A DNA stretch of 64,000 bases from Crossaster papposus (lineage: Eukaryota; Echinodermata; Asteroidea; Velatida; Solasteridae), in contig JBAIAA010000259.1 of assembly GCA_037893245.1 (NCBI GenBank), positions 502,001 to 566,000 of the forward strand, in the 5' to 3' direction. Positions 21,094-31,062 of this stretch are shown in pieces. Both the position numbers and the translations under genes were made by a program. Below the pieces are notes generated by a model, which saw only the letters and a list, made by a program, of their open reading frames with translations, did not search any database and was not told where the DNA came from. Position 1 is the stretch's first letter. Each line of letters opens with the position of its first letter.

Positions 21094-22612
21094 ATGAATG
21101 CCCAAGATGAAGATGATTTGGTGTTTGCATGTTTGCTGGGTGCATACTGCCAGTCTTTGCGTCAGCAAGAAGAAGGCCAGCAGCAGTTGCAGAGAGGGAA
21201 GGCCAGAGTGCAGCAGTCAGGAAGAAGGCGAAGAAGGCGGATGAGAAGGCCAAGATCCATGTGGGTGCGCGAATGGTTATCGGTAGACAGAAGGCAGCAG
21301 CTGGGCCACTACTCAACATTTCTCACCAGAGAGCTCCGCACCGAAGATGTCAACGCCTTCCAGAACTACCTGAGGATGCCTCCAGAGCTCTTCGACGAGA
21401 TCCTGGAAAGAGTAACACCAGCCATCGAGAGACAAGACACGAAGTTCCGCTCTGCCCTACCACCTGGACTGAAGCTGTCAGTGACGCTGAGACATCTGGC
21501 CACTGGGGACAATTACTCGTCACTCTCCTATGCGTTCCGGTGCAGTAAAGCAGCCATCTGCCATATGGTGCCAGAAGTGTGCAGGGCTATCGTGGAAGCC
21601 TACAAGGATGAAGTGTTCGCCGTTCCTGTGACGCCTGATGAGTGGAGAGCCCTCGCCCAGGAGTTTGAAGACAAGTGGAATGTGCCTCATGCGGTGGGAG
21701 CTCTGGACGGGAAGCATATTGCCATCAGCAAGCCACCCAACACAGGCTCTTTGTACCACAACTACAAAGGGTTTTTCAGTATCCCTCTCCTCGCCTTGGT
21801 GGATGCCCAGTATCGTTTTATATGGATTGAAGTTGGTGGAGTGGGACACATGTCTGATGCCCAAATCTATAATGACTCGGAGCTCAGTGAACTTCTCGAA
21901 GAACACCAGATAGGGTTGCCACCACCATGCCCTCTGCCCAACGATGACCAGAACCAGGACACCCCTTACTTCATCCTGGGAGACGATGCATTTGCCTTAA
22001 GAAGCTACCTGATGAAGCCGTATGGGAGAAGAGCGATGCCAAGAGAAAAACTCATCTTCAATTACCGGATCTCCCGTGGAAGACGTGTGGTGGAGAATGC
22101 GTTCGGGATCCTGGCCAAGCGATTCAGATGCTTCCTTGGAACTTTGGAACAGAGACCAGACACAGGTTATTATCATTATGTTTCTGCACCAGTGTTCTCA
22201 TAAATACTTGTAATAATATTTGTAGTACATTTTTATGATATATGTAAAGAAATAGTTTAATGATGGTTATTTGTAATGTACTGAATACAGATATTTTCTG
22301 CATGTATGATAAATAAATTTCAATTTTATTACAGTGCGAGACATCATTGAGGCTGCTGTCGTGCTCCACAACCTCCTCAGGAAAAGGGTTCCAGTCATCC
22401 CAGTGAACGAGGTGGACCATGAGGATGAGGAACACAATCTGGTCCCTGGCAACTGGAGAGATGAGGTCCACTGGCAGGGTGTGGCCGCACCACCAGAAGC
22501 AAGGAACAGAGACACTCTGGACGCGAAGCAACAACGGGAGTACCTTAAAAGGTACTTCAACTCCCCTGCTGGTGCTGTAGAGTGGCAGGACAGAATGATC
22601 ACTCCCCAGTGA
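21094..22612 (+). CDS. Harbinger transposase (DDE_Tnp_4 / HARBI1-like), two exons
   Basis: Exon 1 is 21094-22165 and exon 2 is 22335-22612, with donor GTTATT and acceptor TTATTACAG. Splicing gives 449 residues with no stop. An Arg/Gln-rich N-terminus is followed by a helix-turn-helix region (about 115-170: [21 protein letters not shown]) and the DDE nuclease: GALDGKHI (D205), [16 protein letters not shown] (D255) and [17 protein letters not shown] (E334). Exon 2 adds [15 protein letters not shown], the standard C-terminal helix. The enzyme cuts and pastes the element, acting in the nucleus with the second ORF protein. All three acidic residues are present, so activity is plausible. Confidence 0.93.
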
Positions 22613-23418
22613 AAGACACTTCACACCCCAAAACACAGGTCCTAACGGGACCACCACTTTCTCCCAAAGTTTAAATGTTTGTGCATATGCAATTGTGATG
22701 TATCATGCACGCAGCAAATTCTCCATCCACTTCAATCATGCGTAATCATCAAAGACCAGAGTCTGAGAAAGCTTTTGTTAAGATACCGCTTTATTGACAG
22801 AACGATGATAAACAAAAACCAACATAAAACAAAAGGAACAATAATAAATCTCTTGTCTATTTTCTGCTATGCAAATCATGTAAAAGTACTGGTTACTTAA
22901 TGCTGTACTTTGTTATCAATAAATGAACCTTTGATTTTCTGATCTAAATAATTCTTTGTCTTCCTATTCATTCTTTCGTAATACATAAATGATTGTCAGC
23001 TATCATATATCAGGGCTGACTGCATAAATTAAACCTGCTTTACTCATAATGAAGTCCTAATAACTCACTGAAACCTAACTGAATGTCCATTTTGTGGCTT
23101 AAATCTCAAACTTCTTTTCCTACATAAATCATGTATATTCTAGGCAATTCTGGCCTATGATCATAAGAAAAATACACAAATAAGTTTGCATTTATTTTCT
23201 AAGAGATGAAAACAAAACTTCACTGGTCTGGTTTGGTCTGGTCGTCGTCCAGCTGTGGCTTCTCCTTGGCTAAAGTGCTAGTGCTGCTGGTCCTCTCTTG
23301 GTTGGGGCTTGTCAGGTTGCTGGGAGTCGGAGGCGAGCATCTGGCTGTACGAGATGTCTTGCATTTCGGCAGCTGACGTCGATGGCGGCTGCGTTGACGA
23401 CTGTGGCTGTGGCTGTGG
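22613..23418. other. Harbinger interior between the convergent ORFs
   Basis: It is AT-rich and non-coding. It contains AATAAA at about 22919 on the plus strand, a likely polyadenylation signal for the transposase. From about 23225 on, CTG/GGCTGTGG-rich sequence may be 3' UTR or C-terminal remnant of the minus-strand ORF. Confidence 0.5.
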
Positions 23419-24167
23419 CTAGTTTCCAGTGATGGGCGGTGAACAGGTGATGTTTATCTCAGGAAACTGCTCCTGCACCCACGGTCGATCCATCGAGTGC
23501 CAGAGATCGGGCGGGTTGGTCACCCCAGCAGGCCATTGGTAGGGGGGTGGCTGCCAGTGCCGGACCGGAGGCTCCCTTGGACAACGGGCTGTACGCTGGG
23601 CTGGAGGCTCTCCGTAACAAGTCCGGGGTCGCTGTCCATCAGCTTGGGCCGACTGCTGTGGTTGTACCGGCCGGAACTGCTGTCGGTCCGCTTCGTTGTG
23701 GCACTCGTGCAACACCCCTATTATTCTGGCTTCTGCTGTACGTCGGATGGCTGGTGGGAGGCTTCGCAGACTTACGTAGACGTAGGAACCAAAAGCGGTG
23801 GCTGGGTGCGCCTGACTCTGCCGCTTGGTCAGGAAGGTCTCCAAGAGGCCCATCGGGAGATCTGGGTTGGCGCCGGCTGTAGACGACGTGTGTGTAGAGG
23901 CTGGAGTGCCGGCAGGTAGAGCAGGTGAAGCGTCTTCTGGAGCCTCAGTAGCAGGTGCAGCAGGGGGAGCTCCAGCAGCAGCAGCAGGTTGGAGTCGGGC
24001 AGTGAAGCAGCACGCTCCTCTTCATCTGGCGGCGGTGAACGGCGAGGATCTTCAGGCTGCTCCTGCTCCTCTACTGGTGGTGGTGGTGGTGGTGGTGGTG
24101 TTGCACGACAGGGGGCCTTCGTACGTCTTGGCTTCTTCGGTGGCATAGCTTGGCCTTCTTTCTTCAA
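23419..24167 (-). pseudogene. Harbinger second ORF: BESS-motif protein lacking its DNA-binding domain, frameshifted
   Basis: The minus strand starts MPPKKPRRTK with a Pro run and an acidic stretch (24167 down to about 24000). The reading then has to change frame within a CTG/CAG-rich Ala/Pro linker. The second frame (ATG at 23853) has TAFGSYVYVSLRSLPP and ARIIGVLHECHNEAD, which fits a BESS protein-interaction motif. It then has a Pro/Gln-rich tail to 23419. In Harbinger elements the partner protein has a Myb/SANT or MADF domain plus this type of tail and helps nuclear import and DNA binding. No such domain is visible here, so the ORF is probably defective or truncated. Confidence 0.65.
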
Positions 24168-24780
24168 AGCTTGGTCTTCTCTCTTCTTATTGTAGGTGCA
24201 GTAACGTCGATTGCTCAGACTCGAATGAAGCTCCCCTGCCTGTCCCGGCTTTTATATACTCCCTCCCAGACCGCGCGCGCCGTGTCAGACCGTAGTAGAA
24301 CTCAACGCGTCGTAGCGCGCCGGGCCCGTAAACCGTCAAACGCCGGGACACGCCGTGATTGAACGCGACAAAACGGTTACCATACACCCTAGCTTGCCGT
24401 GAGAACCGTGACAAAACGTGGCAAAACGGGACCAAACGCGCAGCAACCGTGAAGCAACCGTGACAAAACGCGCACTACACGCGGCAAAACGTGGCAAAAC
24501 TTGAAAGGAACGTGAGATGCCGGGGAATATACTAATTCCCGTCCCACTACGGACCGCCTCCAAGTTTTGTTACGGCCTTTTACGTACTGTCACGTTTGGT
24601 TGCGTTCACCCCGTTTTACTACGGCCTCATCCGCACCGTGACTGCCGTGGCAGATTTTTTGACAGTTTAAAAATCTTGCCCGGCATCCACGGCAATCACG
24701 GCCTGTCACGTTTGCCCATTCCGTTCCCCCGCGTTGTCTCACGTCCATCCCGTTTTGTCCACGGTGGCCTGAAACGGGGC
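24168..24780. promoter_or_regulatory. Harbinger right subterminal region rich in CCGTGR/CACGG motifs
   Basis: It contains many copies of CGTGACAAAACG and CCGTGGC-like motifs in both orientations between 24290 and 24780. Similar motifs occupy 20690-20990 at the left end. Such subterminal arrays are often transposase-binding sites; that role is inference. Confidence 0.55.
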
Positions 24781-24820
24781 TGCCGTGGCCGCCGGGAACA
24801 TAATGTAAACGTAGCATTAA

Positions 24821-25195
24821 GGGTCCGGGTTGCACCCACGTTTCCCCCACAGGGGGTTTTTCGTGGCCACCGAGTAGCAGCACTAAACATGCTGCGCAGA
24901 CACTCAGCGCGAAATCGATACCAGTCTAAATAATAACCATCATAAACAGTATAAGACTAACAAACCCGTATTATTCTATAGCAGGTCGCAGCACGATTCC
25001 AAATACTTACCCAACAAGCTCTTTGAATGGAAACGTTAGAGAAAAAATGCGCATAGGCATCGGCTAAAATAGGAACACATGTACAAGTGTTGGTTGTTGA
25101 CGGTCAATGATCTTTGAAGGGACCAGTGTATTTTAACACAGTACAGGCGTATTTGTTCGTCTGACGCGTACCGTATTGTTGGCTTCTTTTTTACT
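24821..25195. other. PAT-like element sequence right of the Harbinger insertion
   Basis: GAAATCGATACC at 24911-24922 is the inverse of GGTATCGATTTC at 20609-20620. The Harbinger may therefore sit inside a small inverted-repeat element. No gene is seen up to the recombinase. Confidence 0.4.
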
Positions 25196-25816
25196 TGCCT
25201 CCCAACAGACATAGGGAACAACCAAGCGTCCTCCCTCCGCGACCCATCCCTCCGAGCACTAGCGGGCACCACGTTGCCGTCTCTCTTGATGTCGGCCAAG
25301 GCTGATTCTACAACGACCAAATACAAGGCTGCTTGGACCAAGTGGGAGAACTGGGCCTCATCAAAAGCGGACATCACAACTTTCCCGGTCAGCCTGTTTC
25401 ACTTCGCATTGTACATATCCCATCTGTCAACCACCGGACCCAAGTCCTCCGCTGAACTTGCCGCATCGTCAATCAAGTGGGTGCACAGTTTGGCCGGTCT
25501 GCCTTCACCAACAGATAGCAGTATGGCTAAGATGGCTTTGCAAGCCAGTGCTCGTGGCCGAACGTTATTTCACAACATTAGGCGATTCCGATGATTCACC
25601 CTTACCCGTTCTTCGCAGGCTTGTTGCCACCAAGAAAGGCCTTAGACCATCCAACCATCCTCTTAGCTATTCACGCACGCGTGAAATAGTTCTAGACGCT
25701 CTCCGAACTATCGTTCCCAACGTTGCCACTTATGGCCTTCATAGTTTGAGATCAGGCGGGGCATCTGCTGCCTTTAACGCTAATGTGCCCCCATTCCTTA
25801 TTTCTAAATTAAATTA
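25196..25816 (+). pseudogene. Tyrosine recombinase of the PAT-like element, internally deleted and truncated
   Basis: The N-terminal core-binding part is MSAKADSTTTKYKAAWTKWE through SLAGLPSPTDSS. After about 25590 the frame changes. The sequence resumes with NHPLSYSRTREIVLDALR and the catalytic box HSLRSGGASAAFNANVPP. The segment with the first catalytic arginine is missing, and the frame ends after FLISK, before the nucleophilic tyrosine. In DIRS-group elements this enzyme replaces integrase. A pyrimidine tract and CCCAACAG just before 25209 could be a splice acceptor. Confidence 0.82.
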
Positions 25817-25998
25817 AATTAAACTAAACAAAGAGTGTTGGACAGAGTTTAACATACAAGTTACCTTATATTTGAGGCGTTACGAGAACTTAATAAAATT
25901 CCACGGAAACGTATATTTAAATCATAAGGCCAAATTAATAGGCCGTATTGTTCCAACGAAATTTAAGATTAATTCGAGATATGATATCGTATTATTAA
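25817..25998. other. PAT-like element, AT-rich tail after the recombinase
   Basis: It starts with an AAATT-type simple repeat at 25805-25825 and has no recognisable coding. It ends at the TTAA target of the next insertion. Confidence 0.4.
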
Positions 25999-27257
25999 AG
26001 ATGGACTACAACGGAATAATGATAAAGGCTTTGTTGCCTTTTTTTGTTCGAGAAATGTATAATGATTACTAATATATCATTAGTATTCAATAAATCTTGT
26101 TCCTTCATGCAAAAAAAAACAAAAATTGATCGGCGTTCTACGACCCAGAAAAACTCAGTTTCAGCAAAAGCCCTTAACTCATGAATAATTCATACGTTGT
26201 GTGTTACGTACTACCCATGACGATTTACTCGGGTCGATCGTGTGCGTGCATTTTTACCGTACAATGCAATGCGGAATAACAGCGGACAAGCTAGGCTATA
26301 TTTTGGTACAACTATTTTCGACCGAAAAACAGCGAAAAATGTCCGATAGCAGCGAGTATTGGGAAGACCACAGTATAGATGAGGAAGAGGCATTCCGTGG
26401 AGGTACTTCTGAGGACAGTGATGGCAGCTCTAGCGATGAGGGGAGCTCACCAGACTTTAAGAGCCCTTGCGACTCAGCACCTGCTGATGACTCTGCGGCC
26501 ACAGCAGACCCGGCGGTTGCCGATGACTCGGCCGACGTAGAAGCAGTAGGCCTGGTGGTAGTAGTACGAATTCTCTCGATGTTTGGCGCTTTCAATGTGG
26601 GGATCGATCCAGGCTTCAAACGAAACTTTGTTGTCAATCCCAGTGATTTTTTCAAAGCACTTGAAGGTTCAACACAGTCCTCTGAAAAATGTGCTGAACA
26701 AATCAAAGGCCTACTTCTTGCCGAGAAGGTGAACCTTTCGTGTAATATTTACGAACTTCACCCATTTCTTTAATAACGCAGGATCCCGCGGAAATTGCAC
26801 AAAATGAATCTCTGGATTCTTCGAACAATTTCTCGTGCATCCACCAACAACACATGAAGTTGGCATTATTGTAGCTGATAGTGATACACTATACAAAAAA
26901 AATTCGTAAAAACTTCATGCCTCTGCATGAAAACGCATACATAATACACACGGAATAACATGGCGTCTTTTGTTTACTCTCGGTTGCTCATGGGTAGTAC
27001 GTCATCACTTTTCGCTGGTTTACAAGTCCGCTGGTACTATATCGTGGATTTCATTGTGGTTTTCAGTGGATCTTTGCCGGGAACCAGTACAGGGCGGGAA
27101 ATTTCAAAATCGAAGAATCGAGGTCTAATTTTTCGGTCAAATTGCAACAAAATTATTTAGAGAAAAGCATCACCGTAACAATAAAGTGTTACCTGAACAC
27201 AACATAAACAAGGTCCGATAATAAATTTAATGTGTGAGTTTTCGTTGTAGTCCATCT
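25999..27257 (-). mobile_element. TTAA-flanked, THAP-encoding Kolobok-like element (non-autonomous)
   Basis: Perfect 15-bp inverted termini AGATGGACTACAACG are flanked by TTAA at 25995-25998 and 27258-27261. The 1259-bp interior holds a minus-strand THAP zinc-finger ORF but no DDE nuclease. TTAA duplications together with a THAP domain are the known signature of Kolobok transposons. A second inner inverted pair, TACTACCCATGA, is at about 26210 and 26988. Confidence 0.78.
26296..26866 (-). pseudogene. THAP-domain protein fragment with a one-base frameshift
   Basis: From the ATG at 26866 the minus strand reads MPTSCVVGGCTRN, then EIHFVQFPRDPALLKKWV, and reaches a stop near 26711. One frame over, it continues LICSAHFSEDCVEPSSA and RLKPGSIPTL. 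Together these are a C2CH THAP zinc finger (CX4C, a distal CX2H in CSAH) and its AVPTYA-like box. A Ser/Ala/acidic tail follows to 26296. It probably bound the element's ends. No catalytic part is present, and the frameshift argues that it is inactive. Confidence 0.85.
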
Positions 27258-27262
27258 TTAAA

Positions 27263-27409
27263 CAGCAGGGTCCGCATACGACCAACCCCAATGTGCACCA
27301 TCGAAAACTTTTGTCAGTTTCATTTATTTTATCACTACCGACTCGTAATGAATATGAGGTAAAAAATAGAAAAGAAATGTATTTTCTGACGGAAGAATGT
27401 AGGAAGAAA
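27263..27409 (+). repeat. Split direct repeat B2, right end of the PAT-like element
   Basis: It matches B1 (20236-20382) with one difference. The split host LINE resumes at 27410. Confidence 0.95.
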
Positions 27410-27700
27410 ATGTACTTTCCTCCCCACACCGTACAACAATACTCTAATGTTGGCATAGCTAAACTTACAAATATTGTGTGTAGGCTGTGTCTAGGAACAC
27501 AATCACGAATTCTGCTTAGTATACCTAATTGAGATACAACACTTCGTACGCTTTACCGCTTCCAGGCTCCAACCCCACTTCGCCGTTGGAATCCCTCAGT
27601 CTCCTGACGACGCAAAGAGCACTCTGTCCGAAACATTGAGTTCCATCCGGTTGTTTTCAAACTCACACAAGATAATTTCCACATGGTGCTTCCGCAAACA
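27410..27700 (-). mobile_element. Minus-strand non-LTR retrotransposon, upstream fragment of the 16425 element
   Basis: The minus strand reads ILSRIRDCVPRHSLHTIF and MPTLEYCCTVWGG, the standard late RT segment. It leads across the inserted retroelement into the segment ending at 17066. Beyond about 27540 the similarity fades, apart from a CCTGACGACGCAAAGAG-like motif. Confidence 0.8.
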
Positions 27701-28089
27701 ACTAATTTTAAATGAATTAGGGGCAGTGTTTAAAAAATAGTCACAATTTTCCAAAATATATTTGTATACATTTTTTTTACAAAGTTACACTTTTTCGCAA
27801 ACCACATCACAACGGATTAATAATCCTGTGCATTATCCACTACAGTACAGCAATGCCTCGCTCAGTTGCATGGTTTTAAAAATTATATAATTGCGTATAA
27901 AGTGCCCTTCCGCACACTTATATAGCTCGTTAGTGGTACGTTAAAAAACGTCGCCAGCAGGCCGAGTGAATACGATTCCAAAGTTTTACAGAACAAATTC
28001 CGTTTTGTTAACGAAAACTCTTTGCTTAATCGGAAATATTAACAAATCCTCCGTTAATATAAGAAAAGAGTGTTGTTCTCGCAGTTTGG
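27701..28089. other. Intergenic sequence, no gene seen
   Basis: AT-rich; nothing recognised. Confidence 0.4.
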
Positions 28090-28389
28090 TTCCTTGACTT
28101 CTTTCAGACGAATTCAATAAATTGGGGCACTGTTTGAAAACAGTCACGCTGTTTTTCTTGCTTTTCTCTGCATTCATGATTGTAGAACAGGTCAGTTAAA
28201 CAATATTTACTATAAAATAGCCCCCCCAAAAAAAAACAAAAAAAAAAAAAACATAATAATAATAATAAATAAATAAATAAATATCCACTCATTCATGAAA
28301 ATTATAGCAATTACTAATAATGTATTCTTCCTTTACATCCACTCATTCATTACAATTAAAGCATTTGCCAATGATGTATCCTACCTTTA
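28090..28389 (-). mobile_element. MITE of the AAGGTAGGATACACC family, minus-strand copy
   Basis: The right end reads, inverted, AAGGTAGGATACATC next to TA. The interior shares ATAGTAAATATTGTTTAACTG (in shorter blocks) and GCAGAGAAAAGCAAG with the copies at 45993 and 50600. It has internal expansions of A and AAT runs at 28220-28280. Confidence 0.65.
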
Positions 28390-28682
28390 ATTGAGTGCAG
28401 CCCAATCCGCTCATTTCTGACAACAGCAAAAGGAAATTGTACCTAACCTTTAAATCATCTACTTTATACATTATTATATAATGTATTATTGCTGTTGCAA
28501 ATGTTATTACGCAGTGCCTGCAAAAAGCCACGCACATAAACGGAACTGATTGCGTTATTTACCCACGACAGCTAACTAGCCTTGACTTACTGTAACTGTA
28601 ATTCTACCTCTCTGTACCTAGCACCTCGGCTTTACGTGAGATTGCACCTGTCACCGGTATTAGTCCAGGAGCTAGCAGACTT

Positions 28683-29110
28683 TTATCGGTATTGTTGAGT
28701 ACGAAAGGTTTGACACCTGAAATGAGTAGGACTATGTGTGGGAACCCCAAAATATGGATTCTTAAGTTTGGCACTCTTGCACTGCCCCCCTCGGGGCACT
28801 CTCAAAATGACCCCCCTAATTTTTGTATCGGTATTGGTGGCGTACGAGGACCATTTCTTTTGCATAAGCCTATGTACTTCAAGAGAGTCTTATTTCAAAA
28901 AGCCAATTCTTAAGTTTTAAACTAATGTACTAAGTCACTTAAGAATGGCCTAATTAACGCTAATTAGCACTTTTAACGGTATTGTCACGTACGAGGACAC
29001 ATTTTGGCTCAAATGTACTCCAAGATATCCTGATTACGAATATCTAATTCTTAAGTTTCAACTCCATGTACTAATCCACTTAAGAATGGGTCAAAGATCG
29101 ATAATTGACC
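28683..29110. repeat. Diverged tandem units with TCTTAAGTTT and ACTTAAGAATGG
   Basis: Motifs ATCGGTATTG, GTACGAGGAC, AATTCTTAAGTTT and CACTTAAGAATGG recur in order at about 28690, 28820, 28975 and, weakly, 29550. Confidence 0.55.
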
Positions 29111-29139
29111 TAATTACGTTTTCGGGAACGATGGAATAA

Positions 29140-29390
29140 TGTGACCCGCTCCATCGAAATCAGGAATAAGTCTCAAATAAGTTAGGGTCTTATGAAGATG
29201 CCGGTGTATATTTATTTGCCGAATCCACATTCCGAGAAAAACAGCTCTGAAATAAACAAAATTGACAAAAATCATACGGACAGCACAAACAAATACTTGG
29301 TCACGATTTTCACCCATGCATTCACTTCAACGGCCGATTGCGTTAAACGGCCTCAGCGACTTATTCCTGATTACGATGGAGCGGGTCACA
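29140..29390. mobile_element. MITE with TGTGACCCGCTCCATCG inverted ends
   Basis: TGTGACCCGCTCCATCGAAA at the left is mirrored at the right end, and the stems continue through GGAATAAGTC. It is 251 bp with no ORF. The terminal bases resemble the GTGACCTGCTCC family. Confidence 0.8.
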
Positions 29391-30100
29391 TATGCCATTT
29401 CTCCGGAACCACATGGGATAGAGGATTGAAATAAGGTCTAAACATCATGGACAAGGACCAGTTGTTAGAGTAGTATTTTGTCGGTGTCTTCATGGCTTAA
29501 ACATGCAATTAGGCCCAAAAGTGTACCCTATTGACCAACCACGTGTTTATAATTGTATCGGTATGATCGAGTACGTCCACAAAACTTATGTCAACATGTT
29601 CATCTGGCAACCCAGAATACGAAAAACTGTCCATCTGATGCACAAATCCACTTAAGAATAAGAAATCGGTCAACTTATGAAAGCATGTTTAAGCTATTAT
29701 TGAGTTATTCCTCATGAAAAGAAGGCCTTCTTCAGAAGTTTAATTTACCAAGAGCTTTTCGGAGTTTTCATGTGTATTTTAAGAATTGCTCGCATCCAAT
29801 TATTAAACTGGATAGTACAGTAACCATGTGTCTGTGTCTAGGACAATAAGACTATATATATGCCCTATTGTTCATTGTACCGTATAAAATAAGCACGAGC
29901 TCTCGTGACAGACGAGGGCACTTGACAGAAGCTATTGATTGAAATAAACTTTAATTAAAAATCAAATCAAAATTACGTGTAACACTTAATATGTATTATA
30001 GTCATGTTCTCAGTTTGCGATTTGTTACAAATTATGGATCATTCAATTCCCGGCTGGTATATTTCCACCTTGTTTCAAATTGAATCACTCAGCTGTTAAC
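29391..30100. other. Intergenic sequence, no gene seen
   Basis: AT-rich; some repeat motifs shared with 28683-29110. No support for a gene. Confidence 0.4.
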
Positions 30101-30261
30101 TTAGTTCTCTTCGGAAAGTCCTTCATCTTCATCAGATGATGCAACCTCTTGCCTTTCCTCACTCCCGTCAGTCTTCATTTCATCTTCTTCTACCAGGGTT
30201 TTGCGGTAGTTGATGTCCTTCAAGTTCAAACCAGATTGGAGTGTATATCCATACCCTGACA

Positions 30262-30562
30262 TAAGGCTGCCGACAAGAAGATCGGCACAAAGCTCAAGAG
30301 CTACAAACGTCTCACAAACATTCCACAATTGGAATGCACACGCGTTAACCCTGAGGTGTGGGCTTCCATCAAGCCCAAAACGCGATCAACAGACATCAAG
30401 TTCCAAAAGGTACAACAGGCTCTTCTTAATGCCTCAGTGCCCATAGTGTCTTGCATTGAATCTCTAACGAGCACTAGACAGACTGATGCCAAAGCACGCA
30501 TCACACAACTACTTGATTCGGTCGCCATAATTGGCCATGCAAATTATGAATTCAATCTGTGA
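30262..30562 (+). pseudogene. Gag-like fragment of the DIRS/Ngaro-like element
   Basis: It reads KKIGTKLKSYKRLTNIPQ, then VNPEVWASIKPKTRSTDIKF, KVQQALLNASVPIVSCIES and a helical tail to a TGA at 30560-30562. This block is characteristic of ORF1 in Ngaro/DIRS elements upstream of the RT. Confidence 0.7.
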
Positions 30563-31062
30563 CGCAGAGAACTAATAAAGCCAGATGTCAACCAACAATT
30601 TGGAAGCCTTTGCTCGGCACAAGTGCCAGTTACGGACATGCTCTTCGGGGACAACTTGCCACGACAGTGCAAGAATATCCAAGAGACTAACAAACTTGGC
30701 CACAAGGTCAGTTATCGTTTCATCAGCCCGTGGCACAGCTCGGGGCAAAAGGACGATAAGTTTCGGGGGCATGAAATATGCCAGAACTATCGTGGCAGGG
30801 GTTTAAACTACCAACGCCACAATTGGCAAAGGTTAAAAAAAACCGAAACAAAAGACCACAGCAAACGCGTCCAAACGGACAAAATAGGACCACCAGTAAG
30901 TTCGCACAAATGTGTTGATAATCTTATCATATCAGCAGGTAGACTCGCACACTTTGTTGCCAAATGGCGCGAGATAACTAATGATAGCTGGATTCTTAAT
31001 ACAATCGAAAATTATCATATTGAATTTGAAAAATGGCCCAATATGCATTCCTCGTGAGAATC

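Larger units (their letters stand above)
20642..24817 (+). mobile_element. Harbinger (PIF) DNA transposon, about 4.2 kb, apparently autonomous
   Basis: Inverted termini of more than 40 bp start TGCTACGTTTACATTATG at 20642 and are mirrored at about 24770-24817. The trinucleotide TAA is on both sides (20639-20641 and 24818-24820), fitting the 3-bp TWA duplication of Harbinger. The element has a plus-strand DDE transposase in two exons and a convergent minus-strand second ORF, the usual two-gene layout. Near each end are many CACGG/CCGTG motifs, probably transposase or accessory-protein binding sites. It lies inside the PAT-like element. Confidence 0.92.
17067..27409 (+). mobile_element. PAT-like tyrosine-recombinase retrotransposon with nested Harbinger and Kolobok-like insertions
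   Basis: The order is A1 (17067-17235), gag, RT/RNase H, B1-A2 (20236-20551), Harbinger insertion, tyrosine recombinase, Kolobok-like insertion and B2 (27263-27409). Split direct repeats A1...B1A2...B2 are typical of PAT/Ngaro-type DIRS retroelements, which integrate from a circle by tyrosine recombination without a target-site duplication. No duplication is visible in the split host LINE. Each repeat pair differs by a single base, so insertion was recent, yet the coding regions carry stops, frameshifts and a deletion. Without nested elements it would be about 4.9 kb. The recombinase lies between A2 and B2. Confidence 0.88.

Noticed and set aside
26201-26773. 190-codon acidic plus-strand ORF
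   Set aside because: It is the shadow of the minus-strand THAP ORF, which carries the recognisable zinc-finger residues.
30101-30328. Acidic minus-strand ORF as a gene
   Set aside because: It is opposite the start of a decayed Gag region and shows only low-complexity Glu/Asp/Ser.
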